A stretch of DNA of 44,923 bases from an uncultured Bacteroidales bacterium (GTDB taxonomy: Bacteria; Bacteroidota; Bacteroidia; Bacteroidales; UBA932), in NCBI GenBank assembly GCA_900318565.1, contig ONLD01000010.1:1-44923 (forward strand), given 5' to 3'. Position 1 is the first letter of the stretch; each line of letters starts with the position of its first letter. The translations under genes were made by a program, and so were the position numbers. Below, piece by piece: positions 14,948-23,837 of this stretch. Under the pieces are notes generated by a model. The model saw only the letters and a program-made list of their open reading frames with translations, made no database searches and was not told the DNA's origin.

Positions 14948-15451
14948 ATGAAGAAGATTTTTTTAGCTATCAGCTTGCTTGGCGCTTGCTTGGTTTCTAT
15001 TTCTTGCACGGAAAAATGGCGGATTGAGCAGAATGCACGTACATTGGCCGGCTCCGTAACAAGTATTGATCCTTATTATTTCGAAGGTGAATTTGATGGG
15101 CATAAGATTGTTAAAGAAGACGCGACCTTAATGCTTTTGCAGAAGTCTGATGACACTTTTGAACTCAGTGTGAGGTTTATTGATGAAGACTTGGTAAATA
15201 GCCTGGGCATCAATTCACTAGGCACCTCTCCAATCACACTTTCGGGTAAGGCTGGAGATGTGGTGTTCGATTCTGACATAGATGTGAGCGTTCAGAAAGT
15301 TTATAAAGGCAAGGCCAGCGGCTGGATAAAGAGCGATGTGCCGACAAAGACATCACCCGCACAATACAATCTGACCGGAGAGATTACTCTCACGTGGCTC
15401 TCAGAATCTCAAGAGACACATAAATTTACTATTAACAAAATCATTCGTTAA
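14948..15451 (+). CDS. lipoprotein of unknown function
   Basis: The 167-residue protein has a signal peptide with lipobox VSISC (about Cys20) and a beta-rich mature part with alternating hydrophobic strands (TLMLLQKSDDTFELSVRF, GEITLTWLSES). I recognise no named domain; a small beta-barrel or lipocalin-like fold is possible. Unlike its two neighbours it lacks the AFDWRI and FGDHFIARSE motifs, so it is not their paralogue, yet it has the same promoter element. It ends 10 bases before an intrinsic terminator and is probably a single-gene transcript. Confidence 0.75.
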   Translation: MKKIFLAISLLGACLVSISCTEKWRIEQNARTLAGSVTSIDPYYFEGEFDGHKIVKEDATLMLLQKSDDTFELSVRFIDEDLVNSLGINSLGTSPITLSGKAGDVVFDSDIDVSVQKVYKGKASGWIKSDVPTKTSPAQYNLTGEITLTWLSESQETHKFTINKIIR

Positions 15452-15461
15452 TATAGATATC

Positions 15462-15492
15462 AAAGCGGGCGGCTCAACCGCCCGCTTTTTTA
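15462..15492 (+). terminator. intrinsic terminator
   Basis: An 11-bp perfect stem (15462-15472 with 15478-15488), a 5-base loop and a T-rich tail end the second lipoprotein transcript. Bases 15493-15608 show no gene. Confidence 0.92.
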
Positions 15493-15608
15493 TTCCTCCA
15501 GCACGAAAATATTCTAACGGCAGGAGGTCTCATATCATAACTGCGGACAGCAAGCCAAGCGGGTATAAACCGGAAAGAATCGGCGGTAAAAACAATTATT
15601 ATCAAAAA

Positions 15609-15685
15609 CGAGTGTTACTTTTCCGGATTCGTGCGTCTATTAAGGCAAACACTGTAAAAAACGATTTTTTGAACACTATCGATAG
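15609..15685 (+). promoter_or_regulatory. ECF-type promoter element, copy 3
   Basis: GTGTTAC (15612-15618), 15 bases, CGTCTAT (15634-15640), same 77-bp length as copy 2 and the same CTATCGATAG palindrome (15676-15685). It lies ahead of the third lipoprotein, TonB receptor and DUF4249 genes. Confidence 0.78.
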
Positions 15686-15728
15686 AACAAAACATAAACC
15701 TCTTCAAAACAATTATTTATCCAACTTT

Positions 15729-16400
15729 ATGAAAAAAGTAGTTATCTCATTTATACTTGTCATAACGTCACTGGTTATAACTTCGTGCGATCTATCCTTT
15801 TTGTTCCCTGACAGCTTTTTCGTCAAGGAATTGAAATACAACATCAACACAATTTATAAAGTGACAGGAATACATCTTTCTACTGATGGTTTAAATTATA
15901 TCGTTCCCGACTACGTCCTGGATGACAAATTCAACGAGGACAGCCATAATTATTATTCCGGTTTGGATACTCTGTTAGTTGGCGTTTTCAAGCAATCAGA
16001 TGCACATCCCGCCCCGGAACAATGGTCGGCTTTCGACTGGCGTATCTCCAAAATTGACGCAATAACTCTGGTAGATTTGGATGAAAAGCATCCCGCCGGC
16101 TCGTCCGTCGGAGATATACTCGAAATACATAGTAAATTCAAGAACAACTCGAATTTCCGTATAATTAACGACATCAAACCGGGAGACATTATGCTCCAGG
16201 ACTATTTTGAGTATGCTGGAAATGGAACAAGTGCAGAATCCCTTAAAAAGCAATCTTTTGAATTGAGCAGAGAGGGAGGCCCCGTGGATTTCAACAACAT
16301 CGAAATCCACATCTACACCGCATTCGGAGACCATTTCATAGCACGGTCCGAAACGAAAGAACAAGAAAAGAATGAAAAAGACAATAACATTATTATTTAG
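15729..16400 (+). CDS. lipoprotein of the duplicated family, copy 2
   Basis: The 223-residue lipoprotein (signal MKKVVISFILVITSLVITSC, Cys20) is a paralogue of the gene at 14092. The ATG at 15729 is used, as the longer frame starts inside the promoter element. It shares SAFDWRI, AITLVDLD, HPAGSS, GDIMLQDY and FGDHFIARSE with copy 1. Copy 1 stops right after KEQE, whereas here the frame continues for nine residues into the TonB receptor gene, giving a 29-base overlap. That overlap suggests the lipoprotein, receptor and DUF4249 gene are one transcript. Confidence 0.82.
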   Translation: MKKVVISFILVITSLVITSCDLSFLFPDSFFVKELKYNINTIYKVTGIHLSTDGLNYIVPDYVLDDKFNEDSHNYYSGLDTLLVGVFKQSDAHPAPEQWSAFDWRISKIDAITLVDLDEKHPAGSSVGDILEIHSKFKNNSNFRIINDIKPGDIMLQDYFEYAGNGTSAESLKKQSFELSREGGPVDFNNIEIHIYTAFGDHFIARSETKEQEKNEKDNNIII

Positions 16401-18810
16401 CCTGGTGCTTCTCGTCCTGCCGGCCTTCGCCCAGGGCGGAGGCACGATAATGGACGGAATGAAAGCCGTAAGCGACCATTACGGCGTCTATTTCGCCTTT
16501 GATTCAAGCCTGCCGCTCGACACCCCGTTCGAAGGCCAGTCATTCAAGGGCAAGAACCTGAAGCAAAGCCTGACGGTACTATTTGCGAACACCGAAATCC
16601 GCTGGAGCGTGAAAGGAAGATATGTAATGCTCCAACCCGTCAAGCCGCAGGGCCCGGTCGAAATACAGATTGACACGATAAAAGCCGCGTCCGTCACCGG
16701 AAAGATCGACAGGAACACGAATTTCACCCAAACCGGCCTCACCAAGATCGACGGAGCCGCATTCAACCGCGCCTATGCGACCCTGAGCAGCCCGGACGTC
16801 CTGAAGACCCTCCAGACCCTTCCAGGCGTAGCCTCCGGCACGGAACTCCTCTCCAGCCTCTATGTCCACGGAGGTGACGGTTCGGACAACCTTTTCCTGC
16901 TTGACGGAGTGCCCCTCTACCAAATCTGCCACTTGGGCGGCATCTTCTCGTCTTTCAACACGGACGTCATCGATAATATGGATTTTTACAAGAGCGGCTT
17001 CCCCGCCCGGTATGGCGGCCGCACCTCATCCGTCGTGGACATACAGACAAAAGACGGGGACTTCAACAACTACAAAGGCAAGTTCTCCATAGGGCTGCTT
17101 GAAGGCCGCCTGCAGTTCGAGGGCCCCATCATCAAGGAAAAAACTTCTTTCAACGTGGCTTTACGCCGCTCCTGGGCCGACGCCCTGCTGTTTCCCATCT
17201 TCTCGATAAGAAATGCTACAGCCGGTAAATACTACTCCGGAGACAGGACCGATGAATCCTCAATGATGGCGCTTTACTCTTTCACTGACTTCAACGCCAA
17301 AGTAGTACATAAGTTTTCTCCCGAAAGCAAGATTACCGCCAACTTCTATCTTGGCAACGACGACTTCCGGTGGGACGTCATAAACACATCGTCTGAGGAC
17401 AGCTTCCGCACCGAAGAAACCAGAAAGCAGGGTCTGAACTGGGGCAATACGCTCGCATCCCTGAACTGGCAGAAAAGCCTGTCTCCAGATATGGACTTCA
17501 GGCTGCTGGGTTACTGGGCCGGCAACCGTTCCAGGATAGGTTTCTTACTTGATCACAGCGGTTATGACCTCTCCGGGGAAGAGAAAAAGAAAGCGTTTTC
17601 AGCGGCCCAGGACCTGTCCAACCACGGAGTTCTCGACGATATAGGATTATCATTTGACGGCAACTGGAGGCCTAAAGACGGTCACAAGCTGCGTTTCGGA
17701 GGAAGCGGGATAATGCACTCGTTCCGTCCCGACTACTCTTTCTCGGATTACGGCGAATACGGAGAAAAGCGGATATACGCATTCTCGCAGAATGATTCCG
17801 TGCGGGTAGCAGGCGGGGAAATCAGCCTCTACGCGGAGGACGAGATGAGAATCACGGACTGGCTAAGGGCGAATGCCGGCCTGAGGAACACGATGTATTT
17901 CACTTCCGACGGCTTCTGGAACTCCCTGGAGCCGAGGCTTGCCGTCAAGATACAGTGCCTTCCCGGGCTTGATTTCAAAGCCTCTTATTCCGTTATGAGC
18001 CAGTTTGCCCACCGTCTGTCGGCAACCTACCTGGATCTGCCCACCGACTGCTGGCTTCCTTCCGGGGGCGGATTTCCTCCCTTGCGCTCGGGTCAGCTCG
18101 CCGCAGGCCTATACGCCAAACTCCCCTATAATCTCCACGTGACCGTTGAGGGGTGGTACAAGACTATGGACAACCTGGTGGACTACAAAGAATCCAACTC
18201 CATCTTCCCCAGACTTGACGAAAGCAGGAGGCATTTCCGCCTCGGAAAAGGACGCTCATACGGAATGGAGCTGGATTTAGGATACGAGACCAAGTCCCTC
18301 CAGGTCAACGCTTACTATACTCTCTCCAAGAGCGAGCGCTTCTTCGAGGATTATTGGCCGGAGTGGTATCCCGACCGCAACGACAACCGCCACAAAATCA
18401 CCGTCCAGGCCAACTGGCGCGTCAACGGCAAATGGGAACTCTACTGCGCCTGGAACTACCACAGCGGCAACAGGATGACCCTTCCGTCCCATCTCGTGCA
18501 AGGCGCCTACATCGGCACACTGAGCCCGGAATTTTGCTTCACCGAGCCGAACTGCGCCCAGATACCGGACTACCACAGGATGGACATTGGCGCCAACCTG
18601 CACGGCAAGACCCGCCGCGGCCACGAATATGTGTGGAACTTCAGCATCTACAATGTCTATTGCCGCCTGAATCCGCTGTTTGTCTCTATGACCGTAAACG
18701 GATTTGACCTGGACCGCTTCGACTACAACCCCGGATATGTGGAATTCCAGGGTATGCAGTCTTCAATGATACCTATTATCCCGTCTTTCAGTTACTCTCT
18801 AAAATTCTAA
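16372..18810 (+). CDS. STN-type TonB-dependent outer-membrane receptor
   Basis: The 812-residue protein has a signal peptide ending near PAFAQ, a secretin/TonB N-terminal (STN) domain (about 28-88: VSDHYGVYFAFDSSLPL...), a plug (about 115-230, with VHGGDGSDNLFLLDGVPLY and YGGRTSSVVDI) and a 22-strand-type barrel ending in aromatic SLKF. STN domains identify transducers that contact a FecR-type anti-sigma protein in the periplasm and pass on substrate binding. The substrate is unknown. It lies between a lipoprotein with an ECF-type promoter and the DUF4249 gene. The FecI/FecR-like pair it would signal to is 5.5 kb upstream, separated by the AbiE-like operon. Confidence 0.92.
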   Translation: MKKTITLLFSLVLLVLPAFAQGGGTIMDGMKAVSDHYGVYFAFDSSLPLDTPFEGQSFKGKNLKQSLTVLFANTEIRWSVKGRYVMLQPVKPQGPVEIQIDTIKAASVTGKIDRNTNFTQTGLTKIDGAAFNRAYATLSSPDVLKTLQTLPGVASGTELLSSLYVHGGDGSDNLFLLDGVPLYQICHLGGIFSSFNTDVIDNMDFYKSGFPARYGGRTSSVVDIQTKDGDFNNYKGKFSIGLLEGRLQFEGPIIKEKTSFNVALRRSWADALLFPIFSIRNATAGKYYSGDRTDESSMMALYSFTDFNAKVVHKFSPESKITANFYLGNDDFRWDVINTSSEDSFRTEETRKQGLNWGNTLASLNWQKSLSPDMDFRLLGYWAGNRSRIGFLLDHSGYDLSGEEKKKAFSAAQDLSNHGVLDDIGLSFDGNWRPKDGHKLRFGGSGIMHSFRPDYSFSDYGEYGEKRIYAFSQNDSVRVAGGEISLYAEDEMRITDWLRANAGLRNTMYFTSDGFWNSLEPRLAVKIQCLPGLDFKASYSVMSQFAHRLSATYLDLPTDCWLPSGGGFPPLRSGQLAAGLYAKLPYNLHVTVEGWYKTMDNLVDYKESNSIFPRLDESRRHFRLGKGRSYGMELDLGYETKSLQVNAYYTLSKSERFFEDYWPEWYPDRNDNRHKITVQANWRVNGKWELYCAWNYHSGNRMTLPSHLVQGAYIGTLSPEFCFTEPNCAQIPDYHRMDIGANLHGKTRRGHEYVWNFSIYNVYCRLNPLFVSMTVNGFDLDRFDYNPGYVEFQGMQSSMIPIIPSFSYSLKF

Positions 18811-18811
18811 T

Positions 18812-19774
18812 ATGAAAACATCAAGAATACTATACACCCTGCTTGCCGTCCTCCCGCTGCTCGGCTCCTGCCGTAAGCCGCTCGACATTATCGTGGCCAC
18901 CGAGCCAAGACTGATGCTTATGTGCTTCCCCGGAGCGTCCGACACCACCGTGGTGCAGTTGTTCAAGGGCCTGCCAGTCGGAGAGCCGGTCAAGAGCCTG
19001 CCGTTTCTGGAGTCCGCAGACATCAGTTTCACCGTCAACGGGACGCCCAAAGAAGTCTCCCACGCCTACTACGGTCTCGGCTCCGTGCCTGCCGGGTGCT
19101 GGTTCGTGACCGGGGAGATGCTTCCCGGAGATGTCGTGGAAATACGCGCTTCCGCAGAAGGGATACCCCCCGTGAAAGCCTCTACCGTCATTCCGCGCTC
19201 CGTGGAAGACATCAATGCGGAAACGAAGGTGAAAAACGGCCTGGAGTCCCTGAAATTGTCTTTCCCCGACGATCCGGCCACGCGCGACTTCTACGGAGTC
19301 CAGGTACTTGAAGAAAAGACCCTGGAAGGCGAAACGAGCCAATACACGGTTGCGCCGTTCCACAAGAATATGCAGCCGCTCGGAGGGATGATTTCCACCG
19401 ACGCGCCCTATGCCACAATAGGATTCAACGGCAAGTATCTTTCATACAAGTATATGAGAGACCTCAACATCGAAGCCTGGCCGGACAAATACTCTACAAA
19501 GGACGGACGCTTCGATATGACGTTCAAGTACAAGGATGAACGGGAAGAAGACGAGGAGGAAGAAACGCCTGACGGAGCGTCCTACAGGCACAAAATACGC
19601 ATCTACAGCCTGTCGGAAGAGTTTTTCCGCTATGTAAAATCACGGGAAGCCCTGCGCGGCAACGAGTTTACAGAAATGGGACTCGCCCCTATGGCCATAC
19701 CTTTCTCCAACGTCGAAGGAGGCTTCGGGATTGTAGCGGGCTGGTCCATCTCGGAAAGCGGATGGATACAATAA
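18812..19774 (+). CDS. DUF4249 lipoprotein
   Basis: The 320-residue protein has a lipobox LLGSC (Cys20) and a two-domain beta-rich body typical of DUF4249, a family encoded next to TonB receptors in Bacteroidetes (features: early FLESADISFTVNG, YYGLGSVPAGC, later LSEEFFRYVKS and AIPFSNVEGGFGIVAGWS). It begins one base after the receptor stop, so both are made together. It is likely the surface or periplasmic partner of the receptor; function is otherwise unknown. Confidence 0.88.
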   Translation: MKTSRILYTLLAVLPLLGSCRKPLDIIVATEPRLMLMCFPGASDTTVVQLFKGLPVGEPVKSLPFLESADISFTVNGTPKEVSHAYYGLGSVPAGCWFVTGEMLPGDVVEIRASAEGIPPVKASTVIPRSVEDINAETKVKNGLESLKLSFPDDPATRDFYGVQVLEEKTLEGETSQYTVAPFHKNMQPLGGMISTDAPYATIGFNGKYLSYKYMRDLNIEAWPDKYSTKDGRFDMTFKYKDEREEDEEEETPDGASYRHKIRIYSLSEEFFRYVKSREALRGNEFTEMGLAPMAIPFSNVEGGFGIVAGWSISESGWIQ

Positions 19775-19780
19775 ATTGAT

Positions 19781-19788
19781 TATCTTTG
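19781..19788 (+). promoter_or_regulatory. -7 box before yraN
   Basis: TATCTTTG fits TAnnTTTG and lies 19 bases before the yraN start. No TTG is seen at the expected distance upstream. Confidence 0.5.
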
Positions 19789-19807
19789 CCCGGACAACTT
19801 ATGAACT

Positions 19808-20191
19808 ATGAAGACGAAAAAGCAAATCATCGGTCAGAGGGGCGAGCAGGAGGCTTGCTCCCTGCTGACCGGGCTCGGGCACAAGATAATCTGCCGCAAC
19901 TGGCGGAGCGCCCATCTGGAGATTGACATTATTTCCCTCAGCGGGGGCGTGCTCCACATCGTGGAAGTGAAGACCCGCAGCGGCGCCTTCCCGGCGGACC
20001 CTGCGGAAAAAGTGGACCCGGAGAAGTGCCGGCGGCTGGTACGCGCAGCAAACGCTTTCCTTGGAAGCCGTATGCGCGCGCTGCTGCCCGCCGACCTGGA
20101 GGTCCAGTTCGACGTGGTGGCCGTCGTATTCAAAGAACCGGCCCCGGAAGTAGAATACTACCCCGAGGCCTTTCTTCCTATCTACTACTGA
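19808..20191 (+). CDS. YraN/UPF0102 family nuclease-like protein
   Basis: The 127-residue protein matches UPF0102: IGQRGEQEA near the N terminus, RNWR, then LEIDIIS ... HIVEVKTRSG, which are the D and E-x-K elements of an Holliday-junction-resolvase-like fold, and LVRAANAFL later. The biochemical role is not established. The gene faces dapA with only seven bases between the stops. Confidence 0.92.
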   Translation: MKTKKQIIGQRGEQEACSLLTGLGHKIICRNWRSAHLEIDIISLSGGVLHIVEVKTRSGAFPADPAEKVDPEKCRRLVRAANAFLGSRMRALLPADLEVQFDVVAVVFKEPAPEVEYYPEAFLPIYY

Positions 20192-20198
20192 CGGCAGC

Positions 20199-21074
20199 CT
20201 AAACGCCCAGCACTTCCCGAAGGAGCGCGCGCGTGCTCTCCTCGGCCGGCACGAGCGGCAGGCGCATCGCGTCCGTGCAGAGGCCGAGAAGCGAGAGTGC
20301 GGCCTTGGCGGGAATGGGATTGGGCTCTACGAAGCAGGCCTTGAACAGGGCCTTGAGCCCTTCTTCTATCGCTGCAGCCTCGTCCCAGCGCCCGTCCAGG
20401 GCCGCCCGGGTCATAGCCGACACCTTGTCCGGCCAGATGTTGGACGCCACGGAGATGACCCCGCGGCCGCCGCTGCGCATCATTTCCAGCGTCAGGTCAT
20501 CGTCGCCGCTGAGCACGCAAAAATCCGAAGGCGCCCCTGCCACGATTTCCCGGGCCTGCTCGATCTTGCCGGAAGCCTCCTTGATGCCGATGATGCCCGG
20601 GACCTCGCGGGCGAGGCGTATGCAGGTCTGAGGCAGCATATTGGCTCCGGTGCGGCCGGGCACATTGTACACCACGATGGGCTTGCGGCTCTCTTCGGCG
20701 ATGGCCTTGAAATAGCGGAACTGGCCTTCCTGATTGGGCTTGTTGTAGAACGGCACCACCACGAGCCAGGCATCCACGGCCGCTCCGTCCAGCATATTCA
20801 TCTGGGCGAGCGTACCGGCCACGGAGTTGCTTCCGCAGCCTACCAGCAGCGGACGGCCGCCGGCGCAGTCGTGCGCGATTTCCAGAAGCGACACCCTCTC
20901 CACGGGGTCGAGAGTAGGAGTCTCGGCGGTGGTGCCGAGGGGCACGAGAAAATCGACTCCGCCTTCAGCCTGGCGCTGCACCAGGGCCGCAAAGGCCTCA
21001 TAATCGACTTCTCCGTCTTCGAGGAACGGGGTCAGAAGAGCCGTTCCGCAGCCTTTCAGTTCGGGGATTTTCAT
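20199..21074 (-). CDS. dapA: 4-hydroxy-tetrahydrodipicolinate synthase
   Basis: DapA condenses pyruvate with aspartate semialdehyde, the first committed step to diaminopimelate and lysine. Visible are GTALLTPF, the LGTTAETPTL motif, the YNVPGRTG block with the Tyr of the proton relay, and the Schiff-base lysine in GIKEASG. At 291 residues it is of normal length. Its start overlaps the dapB stop by four bases, in the operon thrA - dapB - dapA. Confidence 0.96.
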   Translation of the reverse strand: MKIPELKGCGTALLTPFLEDGEVDYEAFAALVQRQAEGGVDFLVPLGTTAETPTLDPVERVSLLEIAHDCAGGRPLLVGCGSNSVAGTLAQMNMLDGAAVDAWLVVVPFYNKPNQEGQFRYFKAIAEESRKPIVVYNVPGRTGANMLPQTCIRLAREVPGIIGIKEASGKIEQAREIVAGAPSDFCVLSGDDDLTLEMMRSGGRGVISVASNIWPDKVSAMTRAALDGRWDEAAAIEEGLKALFKACFVEPNPIPAKAALSLLGLCTDAMRLPLVPAEESTRALLREVLGV

Positions 21075-21736
21075 TTCAGTATCAGTTCTTTAAATGTGTG
21101 CACGCCGGTGAGGCCTTCGGTCATAGTGGCGGCCACCACGGCGCCTTCGGCGAAGCCGGCGCGGGAGAACGCCTCGTGCGAAATCTTGATTTTGTCCACT
21201 TCGGACTTGAATTTCACGACGTGCGTGCCGGGGACTTCTCCCTGGCGCACGGAGGTGATGTCGGGCTTCACGCCGAGGTGGTCCTGGACGATGCGGGCCA
21301 TCGACTTGGCGGTGCCGGAGGGAGCGTCCAGCTTGTGGACGTGGTGGGTCTCTTCGATATGGGGTATGTAACCGTAGCCCTTGAGGGTGTCGCAGACCAG
21401 CTCGAGGGCGGCATAGACGGCGTTGACGCCGATGGAGAAGTTGGAGGAATAAATCATAGGGGTGCCGGCTTCGTAGAACGCGGCAATGACGTCGCCCATA
21501 ATGTCATCCCAGCCGGTGGTGCCTATCACCGCCGCCTTGAAATGCTCCGCAATCCATTTATAGTTGGCCCTGAATGCCGCCGGAGTCGTGAAATCTATGC
21601 ACACACATTCTTTGGCAATCGCCGGGTCGGTTGCGCATACGTCTTCGGTGGCTTCCACCAGTTCTATGCCCCTGTGGAGCAGAACACCTTCTATCATATG
21701 GCCCATACGGCCGTAACCACTGATTATAACTTTCAT
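21071..21736 (-). CDS. dapB: 4-hydroxy-tetrahydrodipicolinate reductase
   Basis: DapB reduces the DapA product with NAD(P)H. The N-terminal GYGRMGHMIE is the dinucleotide loop (shorter than the usual GxxGxxG protein), and VIGTTGW, SSNFSIGVN and EETHHVHKLDAPSGTA with the catalytic HH..K..PSGTA region follow. The protein has 221 residues, shorter than the E. coli enzyme (about 270), which is common in Bacteroidetes. It starts nine bases after the thrA stop. Confidence 0.96.
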   Translation of the reverse strand: MKVIISGYGRMGHMIEGVLLHRGIELVEATEDVCATDPAIAKECVCIDFTTPAAFRANYKWIAEHFKAAVIGTTGWDDIMGDVIAAFYEAGTPMIYSSNFSIGVNAVYAALELVCDTLKGYGYIPHIEETHHVHKLDAPSGTAKSMARIVQDHLGVKPDITSVRQGEVPGTHVVKFKSEVDKIKISHEAFSRAGFAEGAVVAATMTEGLTGVHTFKELILK

Positions 21737-21745
21737 AGTATCAAT

Positions 21746-23830
21746 TTATTGTAGGATGTTTCTGATGATGCCGCTGGCGGCCAGCGAGGCTCCTTCGCCG
21801 GAGCCCTTGATGACCAGCGGGTAGCTTTGGCCGCTTTGGATTACCGTCACGTTTTCCGTGCCGCTTATCCAGTAGAACGGACTGTCGATGCCGACGAGCC
21901 GCATACGGATGTCGGCCCTGTAGGCGCCGGAGGGCTCGCGCTGGAGCGTCGCAACGAAGCGCTGGCGCTTGCCTATCGCGTCCAGCTCGTCTTCGCGGCG
22001 TATGAACTCCGGCTCGCGCGCCTCGAGCTTGCGGTAGAAGTCCTCCACGCCGCCCTCGAAAAATTCCGGCCCGAGCATCGGTATGATTTCCACGTCCTTC
22101 TCCTCCAGCGGCACTCCCGCCTCGCGGGCAAGGATGAGGAGTTTGCGCAGGGCGTCGCGGCCGCCGAGGTCGGTGCGTGGGTCCTGCTCCGTCAGGCCCT
22201 CATCCTGGGCTCGACGCAGGAGCGTGGCGAAACTCTCGCTGCGAGTGCCGTCGTAGCTTGTGATGATGTAGTTGAGCGTGCAGGAGACGACGGCTTCGAT
22301 GAGCGTCACGCCCTGGCCGCAGTTGGCCCCGTCTGAGACGGACTGCAGGATGGGAAGGGCGTTGCCCACGGTCGTGTCGTAGCGGAAGAAGCAGCCGTTC
22401 TCGGCGGCAGCGGCCTTGATGGCGGCGTAGTCCACATAGGGAATCGCCAGCGAGCGGCGGTTGGAGCTTACTATGTTGATGCCTGCCTGCAGCAGCGGGA
22501 TGAACTTGCGCCAGATGTCTGTGCTGTCAGTGCAGTCCACGAAGACCGAGCGGCTTCGGGCAGTCGCCAGTACGCGGTCGGCAAACGAATGGTCGCTGGA
22601 CACCTCCACGAGCCGTATCTGCTTGCCGGCAGCTGGGAAGCGGCCGGAGCAGGCGTCGATGATTTCGCGCAGGGCGGTGCCGACGGCTCCCGCGCCGGCG
22701 ACATACACATCGATGACGGACAGGGCGCGCTCCTCGAAAAACTCCCGGTGCACTGCAGCCACGGCTCCACGGGAGACGTTGGTGCGGACGGTGAAGAAGA
22801 AATTGTGCTTGTCCTCCTCGCGCACGGCGTCCAGGGCCTTGATGCCGGCTTCGCGCAGGGCGGTGCCGATACGTCGCACGGTGCCCTTGACGCTGATGGG
22901 GCCCTCACCGGTGAGGCAGACGGTGGTCGTGCCGCCGATGGGCTCGTCCAGCGCCGAGACGCCCTTCCACTCGCACACGCCGGAGCTGCGGGAGCTGATG
23001 ACGGTGCCGGGGTTGGCGGGGTCGAAGGTGTTGCGTATGTTGATGTGGAGGCCTTTTTCCTGGGCCGGGGCGACGGCGGGCGCGTAGAGCACCTTGGCGC
23101 CGTAGCGGGCCATATCGAATGCGGCTTTGTAGCTGATGGAGGGGATAGTGCGAGCGGAGGGCACTATCTTAGGATTCGTAGTCATAATACCCGGCACGTC
23201 CGTCCAGATCTGGAGGGTGGCGGGGGCGAGGGCGGCGGCAAAAAGGGCTGCGCTGTAGTCGGAGCCGCCGCGCCCGAGGGTGGTCACGTGCCCATCGGCG
23301 TCCCTTGCTATGAAGCCTGGAGCCACGAAGATGCGTGTCTCGGGGCTTGCATTAATGGCATCGCGTATCGCCTTGTAGCTTTTCTTCGTATCCACGGGGC
23401 CGCCCACGGAGCCGGAGCCCACGGCGGTGCTGATCAAGTCCCTGGAATCCAGCCACTTGGTCTTGTAGCCCTCGCAGGCGAGCTTGCGCGCGAGGATGCG
23501 GGTGGAGAGCAATTCTCCGAAAGACTCTATCACGGGAGGGATGCAGCGGATCTCGGAGAAAGTCTCGCGGCAGTCGCCGGCCGCTTCCGTGCGCTCCTCG
23601 CCGGTGAAGAGGCGGTTGATTATGCTGATGTGCCGCTCGAGAAGGTCGGCAATCTGGTGCTCGGGGTCTTCGGCGCGGCCTATTGCAATGAGGGCGTCCG
23701 TGCAGCCGCTGATGGCGGAGCTGACGAGCACTACCCTATCGCTCTGGGCCGCCTGTTCCACTATATCCAGCACACGCGACATCGCAGTGGCGCTGGCTAC
23801 GGAGGAACCGCCGAATTTAAGTACTATCAT
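21746..23830 (-). CDS. thrA: bifunctional aspartokinase / homoserine dehydrogenase, shortened regulatory part
   Basis: The aspartokinase part (1-280) starts with MIVLKFGGSSVAS and has TLGRGGSDYSAALF; the homoserine dehydrogenase part starts near 372 with VYVAGAGAVG and has SCTLNYI and DPRTDLGGRDALRKLLIL. Together they catalyse the first and third steps toward threonine, and the first toward lysine and methionine. Only about 85 residues separate the two enzymes, against roughly 170 in E. coli ThrA, so one ACT-like unit seems to be lost. The usual NKK in the dehydrogenase is SNRRSLA here. The ATG at 23830 gives the conserved N terminus; the 14 residues upstream are not part of the family. Confidence 0.93.
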   Translation of the reverse strand: MIVLKFGGSSVASATAMSRVLDIVEQAAQSDRVVLVSSAISGCTDALIAIGRAEDPEHQIADLLERHISIINRLFTGEERTEAAGDCRETFSEIRCIPPVIESFGELLSTRILARKLACEGYKTKWLDSRDLISTAVGSGSVGGPVDTKKSYKAIRDAINASPETRIFVAPGFIARDADGHVTTLGRGGSDYSAALFAAALAPATLQIWTDVPGIMTTNPKIVPSARTIPSISYKAAFDMARYGAKVLYAPAVAPAQEKGLHINIRNTFDPANPGTVISSRSSGVCEWKGVSALDEPIGGTTTVCLTGEGPISVKGTVRRIGTALREAGIKALDAVREEDKHNFFFTVRTNVSRGAVAAVHREFFEERALSVIDVYVAGAGAVGTALREIIDACSGRFPAAGKQIRLVEVSSDHSFADRVLATARSRSVFVDCTDSTDIWRKFIPLLQAGINIVSSNRRSLAIPYVDYAAIKAAAAENGCFFRYDTTVGNALPILQSVSDGANCGQGVTLIEAVVSCTLNYIITSYDGTRSESFATLLRRAQDEGLTEQDPRTDLGGRDALRKLLILAREAGVPLEEKDVEIIPMLGPEFFEGGVEDFYRKLEAREPEFIRREDELDAIGKRQRFVATLQREPSGAYRADIRMRLVGIDSPFYWISGTENVTVIQSGQSYPLVIKGSGEGASLAASGIIRNILQ

Positions 23831-23837
23831 ATTATGT

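Noticed and set aside
15612..15728. Longer N terminus of the third lipoprotein
   Set aside because: It would start inside the promoter element; the ATG at 15729 gives a clean lipoprotein signal.
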